Below are positions 32,854 through 43,000 of a DNA stretch of 61,839 nt, one piece after another. The position numbers and the translations under genes were made by a program. Numbering within the stretch: the first letter of the stretch is position 1; each line of letters opens with the position of its first letter. This DNA comes from CAZGOM01 sp964542875. GTDB taxonomy: Bacteria > Planctomycetota > Phycisphaerae > Phycisphaerales > Phycisphaeraceae. The notes beneath the pieces were generated by a model that made no database searches, had not been told where the DNA came from, and saw only the letters and a program-made list of their open reading frames with translations. The stretch spans positions 1 to 61,839 of the forward strand of contig CAZIWA010000016.1 in assembly GCA_964542875.1 (NCBI GenBank), read 5' to 3'.

Positions 32854-32880
32854 GGATGGACTCCGGAACGTGGTTCAGTC

Positions 32881-32909
32881 ATCTAAGAATACCGAGTGTT
32901 CTTTCTCAA
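32881..32909 (-). promoter_or_regulatory. Promoter of the moron gene
   Basis: On the minus strand TTGAGA (32909-32904) and TTAGAT (32886-32881) are separated by 17 bp. It lies 28 bp upstream of the moron ATG at 32853 and is independent of the late operon that runs the other way. Confidence 0.45.
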
Positions 32910-32937
32910 GGGAAGGAATCGGGGGGAGGGGGTTCGC

Positions 32938-33633
32938 ATGGCCGGTTCAATAGTCCGCGTTGCGTTTAAACAGGGCGACGACATCACAGACCGGGTTTTC
33001 CGGGAGAGTTTGAATACGCTGGCTATGCAAGCGGGGGATGCTTGTTCGTGGTCTTTCGGCTTTGGGTTGATTGGTAGTTACTCGCCTGGCACCGGCTTCA
33101 CGTTGGCCGTTGATCAGTCGAAAATGCCGACCGTCAGGCGCAATTCTTTCCTCGCCAAAATCACATCCAATTCATCCACAGCGCACGCATGGACCGAAGT
33201 GGTTAGCACCGGCGCCGGAACCTGGGCGGATAAGACCGGTGGGCGCTCGGGCACTACATCAGTCAATCCCGCTTACGAAATCAACGGTCGCAAGGGCTTG
33301 CCTGCCAACTGGCGGGTGATCATGTGGGAAGTCGTGGACACCGCGGGCACTACCCGCTATGAGTTTGATTTTGCGGTCCACATCTTCCCGGTGCGCGTTG
33401 AGAAGATCACTGGCTCTGCTGGCACCAAGACCACGCCTTGCGCCTTTCTTTACGACTTCTGGACACTCGATGGGGTTCAGATCGGCACCTCGCAGGCCCT
33501 GGCGGTTCCCCGTCCCAACGGCAAACGAATCGCGCAGGCCGGCAACACTGGGTACGGCCTCGCTTTCTATGACGGGTCGACTGCGAAGTTGTTGGACGCT
33601 TACGAGATCCCTGACACGGGAACGGGGTGTTGA
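32938..33633 (+). CDS. Structural protein, unknown role
   Basis: A 231-residue protein from the ATG at 32938, chosen for the strong GGGGGGAGGG site; a longer reading starts in the moron promoter. Mostly beta: IVRVAFKQGDDITDRVFRES, NSFLAKITSNSSTAHAWTEV, YEFDFAVHIFPVRVEKITGS. Ends in GTGC. No family recognised. It resumes the late operon after the moron insertion. Confidence 0.5.
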   Translation: MAGSIVRVAFKQGDDITDRVFRESLNTLAMQAGDACSWSFGFGLIGSYSPGTGFTLAVDQSKMPTVRRNSFLAKITSNSSTAHAWTEVVSTGAGTWADKTGGRSGTTSVNPAYEINGRKGLPANWRVIMWEVVDTAGTTRYEFDFAVHIFPVRVEKITGSAGTKTTPCAFLYDFWTLDGVQIGTSQALAVPRPNGKRIAQAGNTGYGLAFYDGSTAKLLDAYEIPDTGTGC

Positions 33634-34728
33634 ATGCCATCGAAAGACGGAGCCGTTGATCTAAAGTCTGGCGGTGAACTCATGCTCGACGATGATGGGC
33701 GTTGGGTCCTGACCGACCCCCTCAAACAGCCGTGCTGCTGTGCGGAGTTATCGTGTTCCTCGCTTCCGATGTTGCCATGCCGGACCTTCGGCTCTTGCAC
33801 CATCTGCTGCTGCGACGAGAACGGCACGCTGACACTGACGTTCTCGGAAATCACCCCATCTGCGGACATTGCGGGCAAGACCTACGAAGCGACTGTTCTA
33901 GCGATGATCGAGGCGCTTTCCGCTCAGACGGTGGTTCTTGAACGTCTGACCTCTTCGGGATGCTTCTGGGCCCTGTTCGGACCCGTAACCCAGGTAGATT
34001 GCTGCTTGTCCTTCACGTGGCGCGTGCTGGTCCAGCCTGCATATTCCCTTGATGATGGCTACATGCGGTGGTCGATGTGGCTGGATGTGGTGAGGACCAA
34101 TCAAGGCGGGCGGGTGGAGATTGGGGACGAGTATCCGTGCAAGGCAATCACCGGCTCCATTCTGGAACTTGCCAGCACGAGCGCGACTGCTGACGGCAAC
34201 TGCTGCAACCCCACCGAGACGCTTGTGGCAGACAATTACGATGATGACTACCTTGCGGGTGGAATGGATGCGACCTCAGGTGTTGCCGAAAACGATTGTT
34301 CGTTTTGCACTCTCAGCGAATTGCCGTCGACTTTGACGTTGGACCTTTTGGAGTTCGATTCGAGGTTTCCCGCCGGCGCGACCTCTGTGTTCACGATGAC
34401 AGGCGCATTCGGGATTGTCGGCATCAGCGAGGCTCAACAGTGTCGCTTGTACACCAGCGATCTCCCTGACGGCGAGACGTGGATCACCGTTGGTGAGAAG
34501 AGGTACTTTTTCGCGAACTGGATCGAACTGGAAAACAACCCCAGTGACGGTTCCTGCTGTTGGCAGCTAAACGTGGGCTTGCAGTTGCAGGAGTTAATCG
34601 AGGGAGAATGGGTCACGATTTATTCCGTCAATCGTTGGCGCGGTCTGCTCTGCCCACGTGACACGATTATCGGCACCTACGTCAAGACCGACGCATCCGA
34701 CAACCCTCCTACCGTGGGGCTGACATGA
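33634..34728 (+). CDS. Cysteine-rich late protein
   Basis: A 364-residue protein that starts directly at the previous stop (TGAATG). It has an unusual number of cysteines, several clustered: PCCCAELSCSSLPMLPC, CTICCCDENG, VDCCLSF, NCCNPTE, CSFC, CCWQLN. Clusters at regular places suggest disulphides or metal sites, and the rest is beta-rich. Such a protein could be a disulphide-stabilised tip outside the cell. No family recognised. Confidence 0.55.
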   Translation: MPSKDGAVDLKSGGELMLDDDGRWVLTDPLKQPCCCAELSCSSLPMLPCRTFGSCTICCCDENGTLTLTFSEITPSADIAGKTYEATVLAMIEALSAQTVVLERLTSSGCFWALFGPVTQVDCCLSFTWRVLVQPAYSLDDGYMRWSMWLDVVRTNQGGRVEIGDEYPCKAITGSILELASTSATADGNCCNPTETLVADNYDDDYLAGGMDATSGVAENDCSFCTLSELPSTLTLDLLEFDSRFPAGATSVFTMTGAFGIVGISEAQQCRLYTSDLPDGETWITVGEKRYFFANWIELENNPSDGSCCWQLNVGLQLQELIEGEWVTIYSVNRWRGLLCPRDTIIGTYVKTDASDNPPTVGLT

Positions 34729-35012
34729 GCATCCAAAGACCAGCATGCAAACATTGGGATGGGGCAAAACGCAAGTGCATCCACCTGGCCCAACCGTTTG
34801 GAAAATGGCCCACGGATTTACAGTGCCTCCAAGAATGCAACCAGTACGAAGGGCCAGATCGGGGCCTTGGCGATGTGGTCCAGAGGTTCACGGACGTGAC
34901 TGGTATCGCAAAGGCGGTAGGTAAATGCGGGGGTTGTGCCAAGCGGCGGGCCGCTCTAAATGCAGCGATACCATTCAAAAACCCATCGCCGAAATCCGAT
35001 CCCTCGGTATAA
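34725..35012 (+). CDS. Small CGGC-motif late protein
   Basis: A 95-residue protein overlapping the Cys-rich gene. The first half has CKHWDGAKRKC and LQCLQEC; the second half GLGDVVQRFTDVTGIAKAVG followed by KCGGCAKRRAALN is a short module found in small proteins of several phages and prophages. The eight or so cysteines suggest a zinc or iron-sulphur site. Function unknown. Confidence 0.55.
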   Translation: MSIQRPACKHWDGAKRKCIHLAQPFGKWPTDLQCLQECNQYEGPDRGLGDVVQRFTDVTGIAKAVGKCGGCAKRRAALNAAIPFKNPSPKSDPSV

Positions 35013-35070
35013 TTCACGCATCGGGCATAGGTCCGATTAACCCCTCCGGCATCCGCTTGGCATAGGCCTC

Positions 35071-35107
35071 GCGCGCCTTCAATCCCTTTTTCAAGGGACA
35101 CGCGCGC
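35071..35107 (+). promoter_or_regulatory. Nested hairpin over the holin-like gene ribosome site
   Basis: GCGCGC (35071-35076) can pair with GCGCGC (35102-35107), and inside it TCCCTT (35083-35088) pairs with AAGGGA (35093-35098). AAGGGA is the only purine-rich ribosome site before the ATG at 35109, so the fold would hide it and delay translation. Confidence 0.4.
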
Positions 35108-35108
35108 C

Positions 35109-35363
35109 ATGGCCCCCGAAACTATCAGAAGCATTTCATACGGTACTGCCTGGACCTTCGCCGGCGCGCTTGTTGCTGCTGGTATCTGGGTTGGAACGTT
35201 GCAGTTCACGCAGAATGCGCAGGCAAACGAGATTCGCGCTATGCGCTCTGATCTCGCCGAAACCCAAAAAGAGCGTGCTGCTGACAGCAAGCAATTGGGT
35301 GTGATCGCCAACGATGTCGACTGGATTAAAAAAGCCCTTGAAAAGCGCGGCATTACGCCGTAA
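35109..35363 (+). CDS. Holin-like membrane protein with coiled coil
   Basis: An 84-residue protein. One transmembrane helix (YGTAWTFAGALVAAGIWVGT, residues 10-29) is followed by a charged helix with heptad-like spacing (NEIRAMRSDLAETQKERAAD up to VDWIKKALEKRG). This resembles XhlA/Rz-like lysis accessory proteins or small holins. A 96-bp gap with a hairpin precedes it, unlike most genes of this operon. No endolysin lies beside it. Confidence 0.5.
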   Translation: MAPETIRSISYGTAWTFAGALVAAGIWVGTLQFTQNAQANEIRAMRSDLAETQKERAADSKQLGVIANDVDWIKKALEKRGITP

Positions 35364-35378
35364 CGCGAAGGAGTTCCC

Positions 35379-37010
35379 ATGTCCGCAGCCAACACATATG
35401 ACCCCCTGAAGAAGCGCAAACCTATCACGCCGGTGCCGGGCTACCAGCCTCGCCAGTCGATCTTCAACGGCGGTGGACCGCAGATTGAGTCCCGGTCGAG
35501 CGATCCTCTGGAAGAAAACACGATCTACAACCCGGGTCAAGGCTTGTCGCAGATGCCAGCGACGGCCAACCGGCCAGGGAATTTGGCCTTTAACCAAGCC
35601 AACCCGAAGGGCATACAAACCCGCCCGATGTCGACGGCCATCCCCGAACTTCCCGGTGTGGGCGAAGAGGGGAATCCAGCCGATGTGGTGCAATCAGAGT
35701 TGCCGCAGTCTCAGGCGCGAACTCCCATCAGCATGCGCCGACCTATCACGCCCGTGGCGGGGGCTCCGGTTGGCATCAACCCCGGGACTCCAGTGGCGGT
35801 GCCTACGGCTGCTGACCTTGGACCGGCAGCCGGGGAACCTCCCGTGGTTCCACAACGTCGCCCCATCTCCATGATGGCCAGCGCACGCCCGGCTCCGGCG
35901 CCCAATCCTGAAATGGGCAATGCGCCGTCGGCGCCAGAGCCTGCGCCCGCGCCGGTTCGCCGTCCGATCTCCATGGGTCCATCTGCTCCGGACGTGTCGC
36001 CCAACCAGCAGGCGTTGGCCGATCTGTACGCTGCCAATGGCCGTACCTTGGGTGTTCCTCTCTCAGACCAACAGCAGGCCGCGAACGATGCGAATGAGTC
36101 CGCCCAGGCCAAGCGGCGGGCAGCGATTGCCCAGGCCTACGCGGCGTCCCCGGAAGGGCAGGATCAGCTTGACCGGCGCCAGGCGGCGGTGCGGTCGCGC
36201 ATGCCGATCACCAACCGTCAGCAGTTGATGGCCATCCAAGACCAGCGGCGTCAGGCGGAACAGCAGCAGGTGCAGAATTCCCTGGCAGCTCGGCAGATTG
36301 ATACGCCTGTCCGCGTGGCTGAAACACAGGGAAACACGCAAACGAAGCTCGCGGACATCACCACCAAATCAGCCCAGGAGATTGCACGCGCAAACAACCT
36401 GAGCGCACAGCAACAAGCGGAGCTGGAGGGGATGGTGAAGAAGTACATCGCCGACAGCCAGCTCGCAGGCACGAAAGACACCAACGCGGCGGGGATGGTC
36501 AATACCAAGACGACCGCAGATGCGTCAGTGAAGGGCGCGGAAGTAGGTGCAGGTGCTCAACTTGGCGTTGCTGGGATCAACGCCCAATCGGCAACTGCGA
36601 AAGCTCAGGCTGACGCAGCTGGGAAGGAATCTGAGCGAAAGGCTGGTTTGGACAAAGCACGCATGGATGCACTCGGAAACGTTTTAGGTAAGGCGGTTGA
36701 GGGTGCGGGAATCACGATGGACGATACGCAGAGAAAAGCGTTTATGGACTCCATTGGCACCATCTTCGGTGTGCAAGCTGGAGGCCCTGTCTCAAACCCA
36801 CAGAGCATTCCCGGGCCGTCTAATCGTCCCTTGCCATCTGGCCAGCAAGAAACACCCACCACTACACCTACACAAACATCGTCGCGACCCGACCTTCCCC
36901 GCGTAGGTGCCAATCAGACGATCCCCGGCGCGAAATTCAAAAAGAAGGTTGGAAACGACACCATTGTTTACGACCAGAACGAACGTCCAATCGCAATCAT
37001 CCAAGGCTAA
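35379..37010 (+). CDS. Disordered/coiled-coil internal virion protein
   Basis: A 543-residue protein. Residues 1-230 are proline-rich and carry repeated R-x-PI-(T/S) motifs: KRKPITPVPG, MRRPITPVAGA, QRRPISMM, VRRPISMG and later RMPITN. Residues 230-430 are Ala/Gln/Lys-rich helices (QQAELEGMVKKYIADSQLAG), likely coiled coil. The end has a strand pair KKVGNDTIVYDQNERPIAII. Next to the giant protein, it looks like an ejected internal or tail-needle-like protein. No family recognised. Confidence 0.55.
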   Translation: MSAANTYDPLKKRKPITPVPGYQPRQSIFNGGGPQIESRSSDPLEENTIYNPGQGLSQMPATANRPGNLAFNQANPKGIQTRPMSTAIPELPGVGEEGNPADVVQSELPQSQARTPISMRRPITPVAGAPVGINPGTPVAVPTAADLGPAAGEPPVVPQRRPISMMASARPAPAPNPEMGNAPSAPEPAPAPVRRPISMGPSAPDVSPNQQALADLYAANGRTLGVPLSDQQQAANDANESAQAKRRAAIAQAYAASPEGQDQLDRRQAAVRSRMPITNRQQLMAIQDQRRQAEQQQVQNSLAARQIDTPVRVAETQGNTQTKLADITTKSAQEIARANNLSAQQQAELEGMVKKYIADSQLAGTKDTNAAGMVNTKTTADASVKGAEVGAGAQLGVAGINAQSATAKAQADAAGKESERKAGLDKARMDALGNVLGKAVEGAGITMDDTQRKAFMDSIGTIFGVQAGGPVSNPQSIPGPSNRPLPSGQQETPTTTPTQTSSRPDLPRVGANQTIPGAKFKKKVGNDTIVYDQNERPIAIIQG

Positions 37011-37016
37011 AACAAC

Positions 37017-40000
37017 ATGACAGCAGTACCGGTTTCCCAACTGCCGGATCTGACGGAAATTCCCGCTGGCGATCTGCCGGAGCTTCCAGACCAGCCGGTT
37101 GCTGCACAGACAGCGCCTGCCCAGCCCGCGCCCATCATCGACAACCGGTTGTCCGGGTTGGCTGCTGACTTGGCGCGTGAAAACGCCCGTCAACAGTTGG
37201 GCAAGGGGATGTTTGAACCTGTCCGGCCGGTACAGCTTCCCCAGCCCGCGCCCAACCCCCAGGAACGGCCGGGGATGATCTCGCAGGCCGTCACGATGTT
37301 CAGCAACAACATCAAGGGAAAACCCAGAGAGTTGTCGCCTGCCGATTCACAGGCGGCGCGCCTTGCATCGGAAACCATCGCCAAGAAAAACCCGCAGTAT
37401 TTGAATCTGACCCCAGGGGCCCGGGAAGTGGTTCAGACCGACTTGGCCGTTCATGGAGCCGGGCTCACACCTGAGCAGAAGTATTGGCAAGAAGTTGGAC
37501 AGGGGAGTGAAGATCGGTCGGCTGCGGCTTCCATCGGAGCGAATGCGGCGGCGGGCTCAAACGCGGTGATTGGCGGCGTGGTGAAGGCGGCGGAAATTCC
37601 TCTCCGAGTCGCCGGCGTCGAACCTGGTTGGGGCGAGGCGATTGATGAAGGCAACCGACTGCTGACGACCGGCGCGGGCAATCGCGACCTTCACAAAACC
37701 AACGTCATTGCGGGTGCTGCTGGTTCGACCTTGCCGTTCGTCGTTGCCGGTGCAGCGACAAAAGCAGCGCTTGCCGCTCGCTACGGCACTCAGCTTGCCG
37801 CAGGCGGGCTTGAGACGCTGGCCGCGAAAGAGGCGATCAAACAAGGAACGACAGCGGCGACGGCTGGTATCGGTGCGACCGTCGGCGCGGGCGAGGGGTA
37901 CAACGAAGCCAAGGCCCATCAAGCCGCGGTAATGGCTGATCCCAGCCATAAGAAGTCTGATGAGATCAGTGGGCTGGACGTTCTCAACTACACCTTGATT
38001 CAAGCGGGTCTGGGCGCGACTGAGGCATTGCCGATTGAGAGGGCGATTGGCCGATTCAACCGAACGACCAATGGATTGTTTGGACGTAAACTACAAAGTT
38101 TTGTGGGCCGTCCCTTGAAAGATGCGTTCAACGGTGCACTTGAAGAGACGGCGCAGGAGTTGATTCAGCAGTATGGCTCCAACATTGCCCAACAGATGGT
38201 TTTGGGGCTCAAGACCGACCTGACGGAAGGCGTCGGTGATTCTGTTCTTGGGGCCGGTCCAACGGGCTTCCTCATGTCGGGGGCGGCGGGCGTTCACAAA
38301 AACATGCAGGTCCGGGCGCGGGCTGAGAAGATCGATGTTGAGCGCCAAAAGGCTTTGATTGAGCAGGCCAACGCCCAGGTGGGGCAGACACCCCTTGCGC
38401 TTCCGCCCGCGCCCGTGGTCAATTCTGAGGCTCCTGGCGTGCCCGCGGGAGAACTTCCCGACCTCACGCCGATGGGGACCGAGTTTGATTCACTGGATAC
38501 TGGTCGGGTGCCAGTTTTCCAACTACCCGAATTGCCGGTGGTGAGTGAAGATGGCGCCACCGCGAATCCGGCAGAAATCCAGCCTCAATCTGTTCAAAAT
38601 CCAGTGAATCAGCCGGTGGTGGGCGCCACCGAACCTGAGCAAACACCCGTTGAATCTGAAGATGTGCCGGTTGGTCGGTTGCCTGACCTTCCGAACCCCA
38701 CAGACAAGGAATTGAAATCCCCTGATAACCAATGGGCCCCGGCGAATCCTGCTGAACCCGTTCAAATTGAGAACCCGGTAGCAGAACGTTACGGTAGGGA
38801 AATGGCGGTTGCCCTTCCGGATGGACGATCCTTGAAGGGGAATTACGCCTTGGTAGAGGCCTCCAAACTTACGCCTTCACACGACGCCCGAAAGGGCTTT
38901 GTACGCAATCCTGAGGGCGATCTAAACGAGCGTCCTTACGACGATGCTGTTCAGGGCGCAGATTCAAGGCAAACGGTATTGGATATTGCATCCAGTCCAA
39001 AACCCGATTTGCTGCTCACTGATACTCCAACCGCCATCGACGGGCCTCCGGTCGTCTCAACTGGTGGTCGGGTATTGGGGGGCAACGCTCGAACGATGGG
39101 CGTTCAGCTTGCCTATTCCAAGGGCGGCAATCCTGCCAGGCTGCTCTATGCCGAAACCATAAGGAACGCTGAGAAGTTCGGGATTGACCCGGCCGTAGCG
39201 CGCATGCTCAAGGAACCGATGATTGTTCGTGTTGTCCCGAATTCTGGCCAACCCGGCGAGCTCTCGCGCGTTCTCAATGAATCCTTCACCACCGGGCGGT
39301 CGACGGCGACGGATGCGGTTTCCCGCGCCAATAAGATCGGGCAGAAGACAGCCGATCACGTCTCCAGCGTCTTGGGTTCGGGCGAAGACGGATTCAGCCT
39401 GCGCGAGGCGATGGATGATCGAGGGACTGCGCGCGTGCTTGCGTCGAACCTGATCCGCGATGGCGTATGGTCCAAGCAGGATGCCGCGCGTTTCATCGAC
39501 CCGACTACGGGAGCAATCACACCCGAGGGCAAGATCACGATTGAGAATACCCTGGTGGGTCGGGTTGTTGGCGATCCCCGGATCCTCGGCACCGTTCCCC
39601 CCAGTGTTCGAAACAAGCTCGTGGGGTCCATGGGCCCGATCATGCGTATGGAAGGCCAGCCGGCTTCGTCCGGTGTGGCCCAGGTCCTTAGGACTGCCCT
39701 TGACGCCTACGCTGACTACAAGGCAAGCAAGCTTCCTCTGGCTGACTACTTCTTCAATCAGCAGAGCATGACGCCGACACCTGGTTTTGGTGACCGGTCG
39801 GTGGCGCTGATGGTGCAGGGACTGGAAAACCTTGGCCCTCGCCAGTTCAAGGCCCACATGGAAGACCTGATGCACGCCCTGGGGGTGGAGTCGGATACGC
39901 CACGGCTGTCATTTGGGCAAGAGGAAACGGCGGGGACGGTCGATGAAGCGATAAGCAGCGTATTCGGACAGGTCAGGGAGCAACGGCGGGAGGCGGCGGC

Positions 40001-43000
40001 GGGGGATGGGCAGGGGTCAGTGATGCAAGGCCTTCCCGGGGAGGTCACGGAAGCCCAAGCAGTGACAAAGCGGCAGACAAAGACGCCTGCATTTAAGGCT
40101 TGGTTCGGTGATTCCAAGGTGGTGGACGGCCGGGGCGGCCCTGTAGTGGTTTACCATGGAACTTCCGGAGCCGGTCACAGCAATTTTGATGCTTATGGCT
40201 CCGAATACGGACTCTTTGGGCAGGGGATTTACACAACGGAGGATCCCGCGGTCGCTTCGAGTTATACGGAAAAGGGCAAGGGGGAATCGCCTGGAGTGTA
40301 TCCCCTCTATGTGAAGGTCGAAAACCCTATCGACATGGATGCCAAGCCTGACGATGCTCGGTGGCGCAAGAGCGCGGGGGAGATGATCGAAGACGACTTC
40401 CAAGGTGCGACAAATGAAGCGTACTACCGGCACGTGGAGAGTTATTTCGCCGAAAATGAAGTTCCGAAATGGGAAGCTGCTCAGGCCATGCAGGATGTCT
40501 TGAGGGCGATGGGGTACGACGGTATCACGCACATCGGCGGGGGGCGGGTGAAGACTGATTCCGTGCGCCATCGTGTCTGGATCGCGTTTGATCCCAACCA
40601 AGTCAAGAGCGCCACCGGCAATCGAGGCACGTTCGATCCCAACGACGTGAATATCAACGCTGCGCCATCAGCGTCACTTCCCGGGGATGAAAGCAGCCAT
40701 ACACCGAAGCCGATTGAAGTATCCGATGCGGACGTTCCTGGCTTTGCTCCATTGCGCAAGGCCAAAGACTTCGCAGGCATGCGGGCACTGTTAAAACCAA
40801 TTCTGCGAGATCTGGTGGCAACCAAGCCTGACTGGGTGAATCGCCAAACCGGCATGTCCGTTCGGATCACCAACAAAACAGTAGAGCACGGATTCGCTTT
40901 CCGCCCAACTCCTGAGGGGATTCTGGCACTAACAAAGATGGGCGAGGCGATTGAGCAAGCGGAGTTTTCCCGCACTGAGAAAGATGTAAAGGGGCATAGC
41001 AACGTTCGGCAGATCCATGTGTTCGAAGCCCCGCTGACGGTGAATGGGAGACCTTATTTTGCCCGTTTGACAGTGCGTGAGGTTGCGCAGTCGGAGAACG
41101 CGAAGAGCGAAAACCATCTTTACCAGATGCGGTTGACCAATAAAAAAGACCCCCGCCCACAGGCAGGTTTCGAAGCCGTTGGGCTTGAACTACTGCCGGG
41201 CAAGGGGGTCGACATTCAGGATACAGCGAATCCCGATCAGACTCAAGAAGAATCTGGCGGCGATGGCCCAGGTCCCGCACAGGGATCAAGGACTCAAGCT
41301 CTGCCCGAATCCTCGCCGGCGTCGAAGGCGGTTCCCGTCTCCGAACTTCCTGACTTGACGGCGGATGAGGTTCTTCCCCGCGGGGAGTCGCTGGTAGATC
41401 AGACGCCAGTTGGGGAACTGCCCGATCTTCCAAATGCCAGCGATGTTGATGATGAGGGGGATCGCCGCACACTTCGCCACACCGAGCAGGGAGCGATGGG
41501 TGCGACTCAGATTCCGATTGCACCGCTGCCTCTCCCGGCCGGGCAAGAGCCTAAGAGTCCCAAAGAAATCACAAGGGCGATGGCCGAACGGTTCAACCGT
41601 TATGTTCGTGCAGGAAAAACCGGTCGATTTGCTGGGCTGTACAAACCTTGGAACACCGACGTCGTCATCAAGTACCCCAACGATATTGAGGTGACGGCTC
41701 ACGAGATCGCACATGCGGTGGATGACATTCACGGCATTACGAAGCAGCTCTATACCACCAAGATCAACAAGGCAGGTATTCCCCAGCGTCGGCTTATCGG
41801 GGAACTCAACACCCCGGAGGCCAAGATTGAAATTAACCGCTTGGCCTTCCAAGGCAGCGCCGCCAGTTCAGGCCCGCGCTCGCGGCTGGACTACCGGTTG
41901 TCAGAGGCCTTCGCGGTGGCTGTGCGCAATTTCATGGCCAACCCAGATGCCGCAATGAAGGAATACCCAATCTTCACCCGTAAGGTGATTGGCATGCTCC
42001 CTGCGGATGTGGTGAAGGACCTGGAGGCGGGTGGTAAGGACATGCGGGAATTCGTGGGTGCGAGCGATACCCAAAAGACCCAGGCCAACATCGAAGTTGA
42101 GGCCAAGCGGTCGACTGGCTTGATGGGCTGGTTTAACCAGTTGAAGAAGGCCTACGGCGCCAAGGGAACGGAATTCAACATCACGCCCAAGGATTTGATC
42201 GCGGCCAAGCTCTGGGATTCCCTCGCGCCGGTAATGACCGGCATTGATGCGGCCAAGGCGATGACGGGCACTCAGCAAATGAAGGAGTTTCAAGACCCCA
42301 GCGTTTTGGTGCGTCTGCTGGGAGGTACTGTCGATCAATTCCAACGCCAGTTGGTGGACGGTCCAATGGATTGGGCAGGTTACCTCAATGGCAAGATGCA
42401 AACCCTCTCGGGAGTCGGTGGGCTGGAATGGCTGCTCGCGCCAATTGACCGTTCGAGTGCTGAAACTTGGGAGAAGGAATGGCGGCTGGTGATGACTCAA
42501 CTCACCAGCGAGGCAACGATTGAGCGAGGGGAAAACCTCGACAAGCGTAGTTATGCCTACCTGATGATCAGCGTCGATAATCTGCTGGACAGCCTCGAAG
42601 AAGTTCTTGCGGTCACGAAGGATCCGCAAGACGCCCAGCGTATCCAGCAGAAGATCGAAGAGATCACGACGGCCGTCATCAGTTCCTCCACGATGGAGAA
42701 GCCGTCGGAGAAGATCAGGACGTTGGCTGAGTTGATGCCCGACCCGACACTCAAGCGCCGGATCGAGCGTGTGATCAAAGCCAATCACCTCCGGAAACAA
42801 CGCCTCTCCGGCACCGGGGGCGGCGCCGTGAGCGATCAATCGGTTGCACGCGGCAACTTGTCTGAACTCGAGGTGCTGCCTGCCGATCAGCGGGCGCGTA
42901 TTCAGGACGCCGCCGATCGTTACCGCATTTGGGCTGATGCGATGGTGCTTCAACCGGCTCTGCGGCTTGGGAAGATCAGTGCGGAGCAGTACCAGCAGTA

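Noticed and set aside
32896..32937. Upstream-extended start of the 32938 gene
   Set aside because: The extension overlaps the moron promoter and lacks a ribosome site, while the ATG at 32938 has a strong one.
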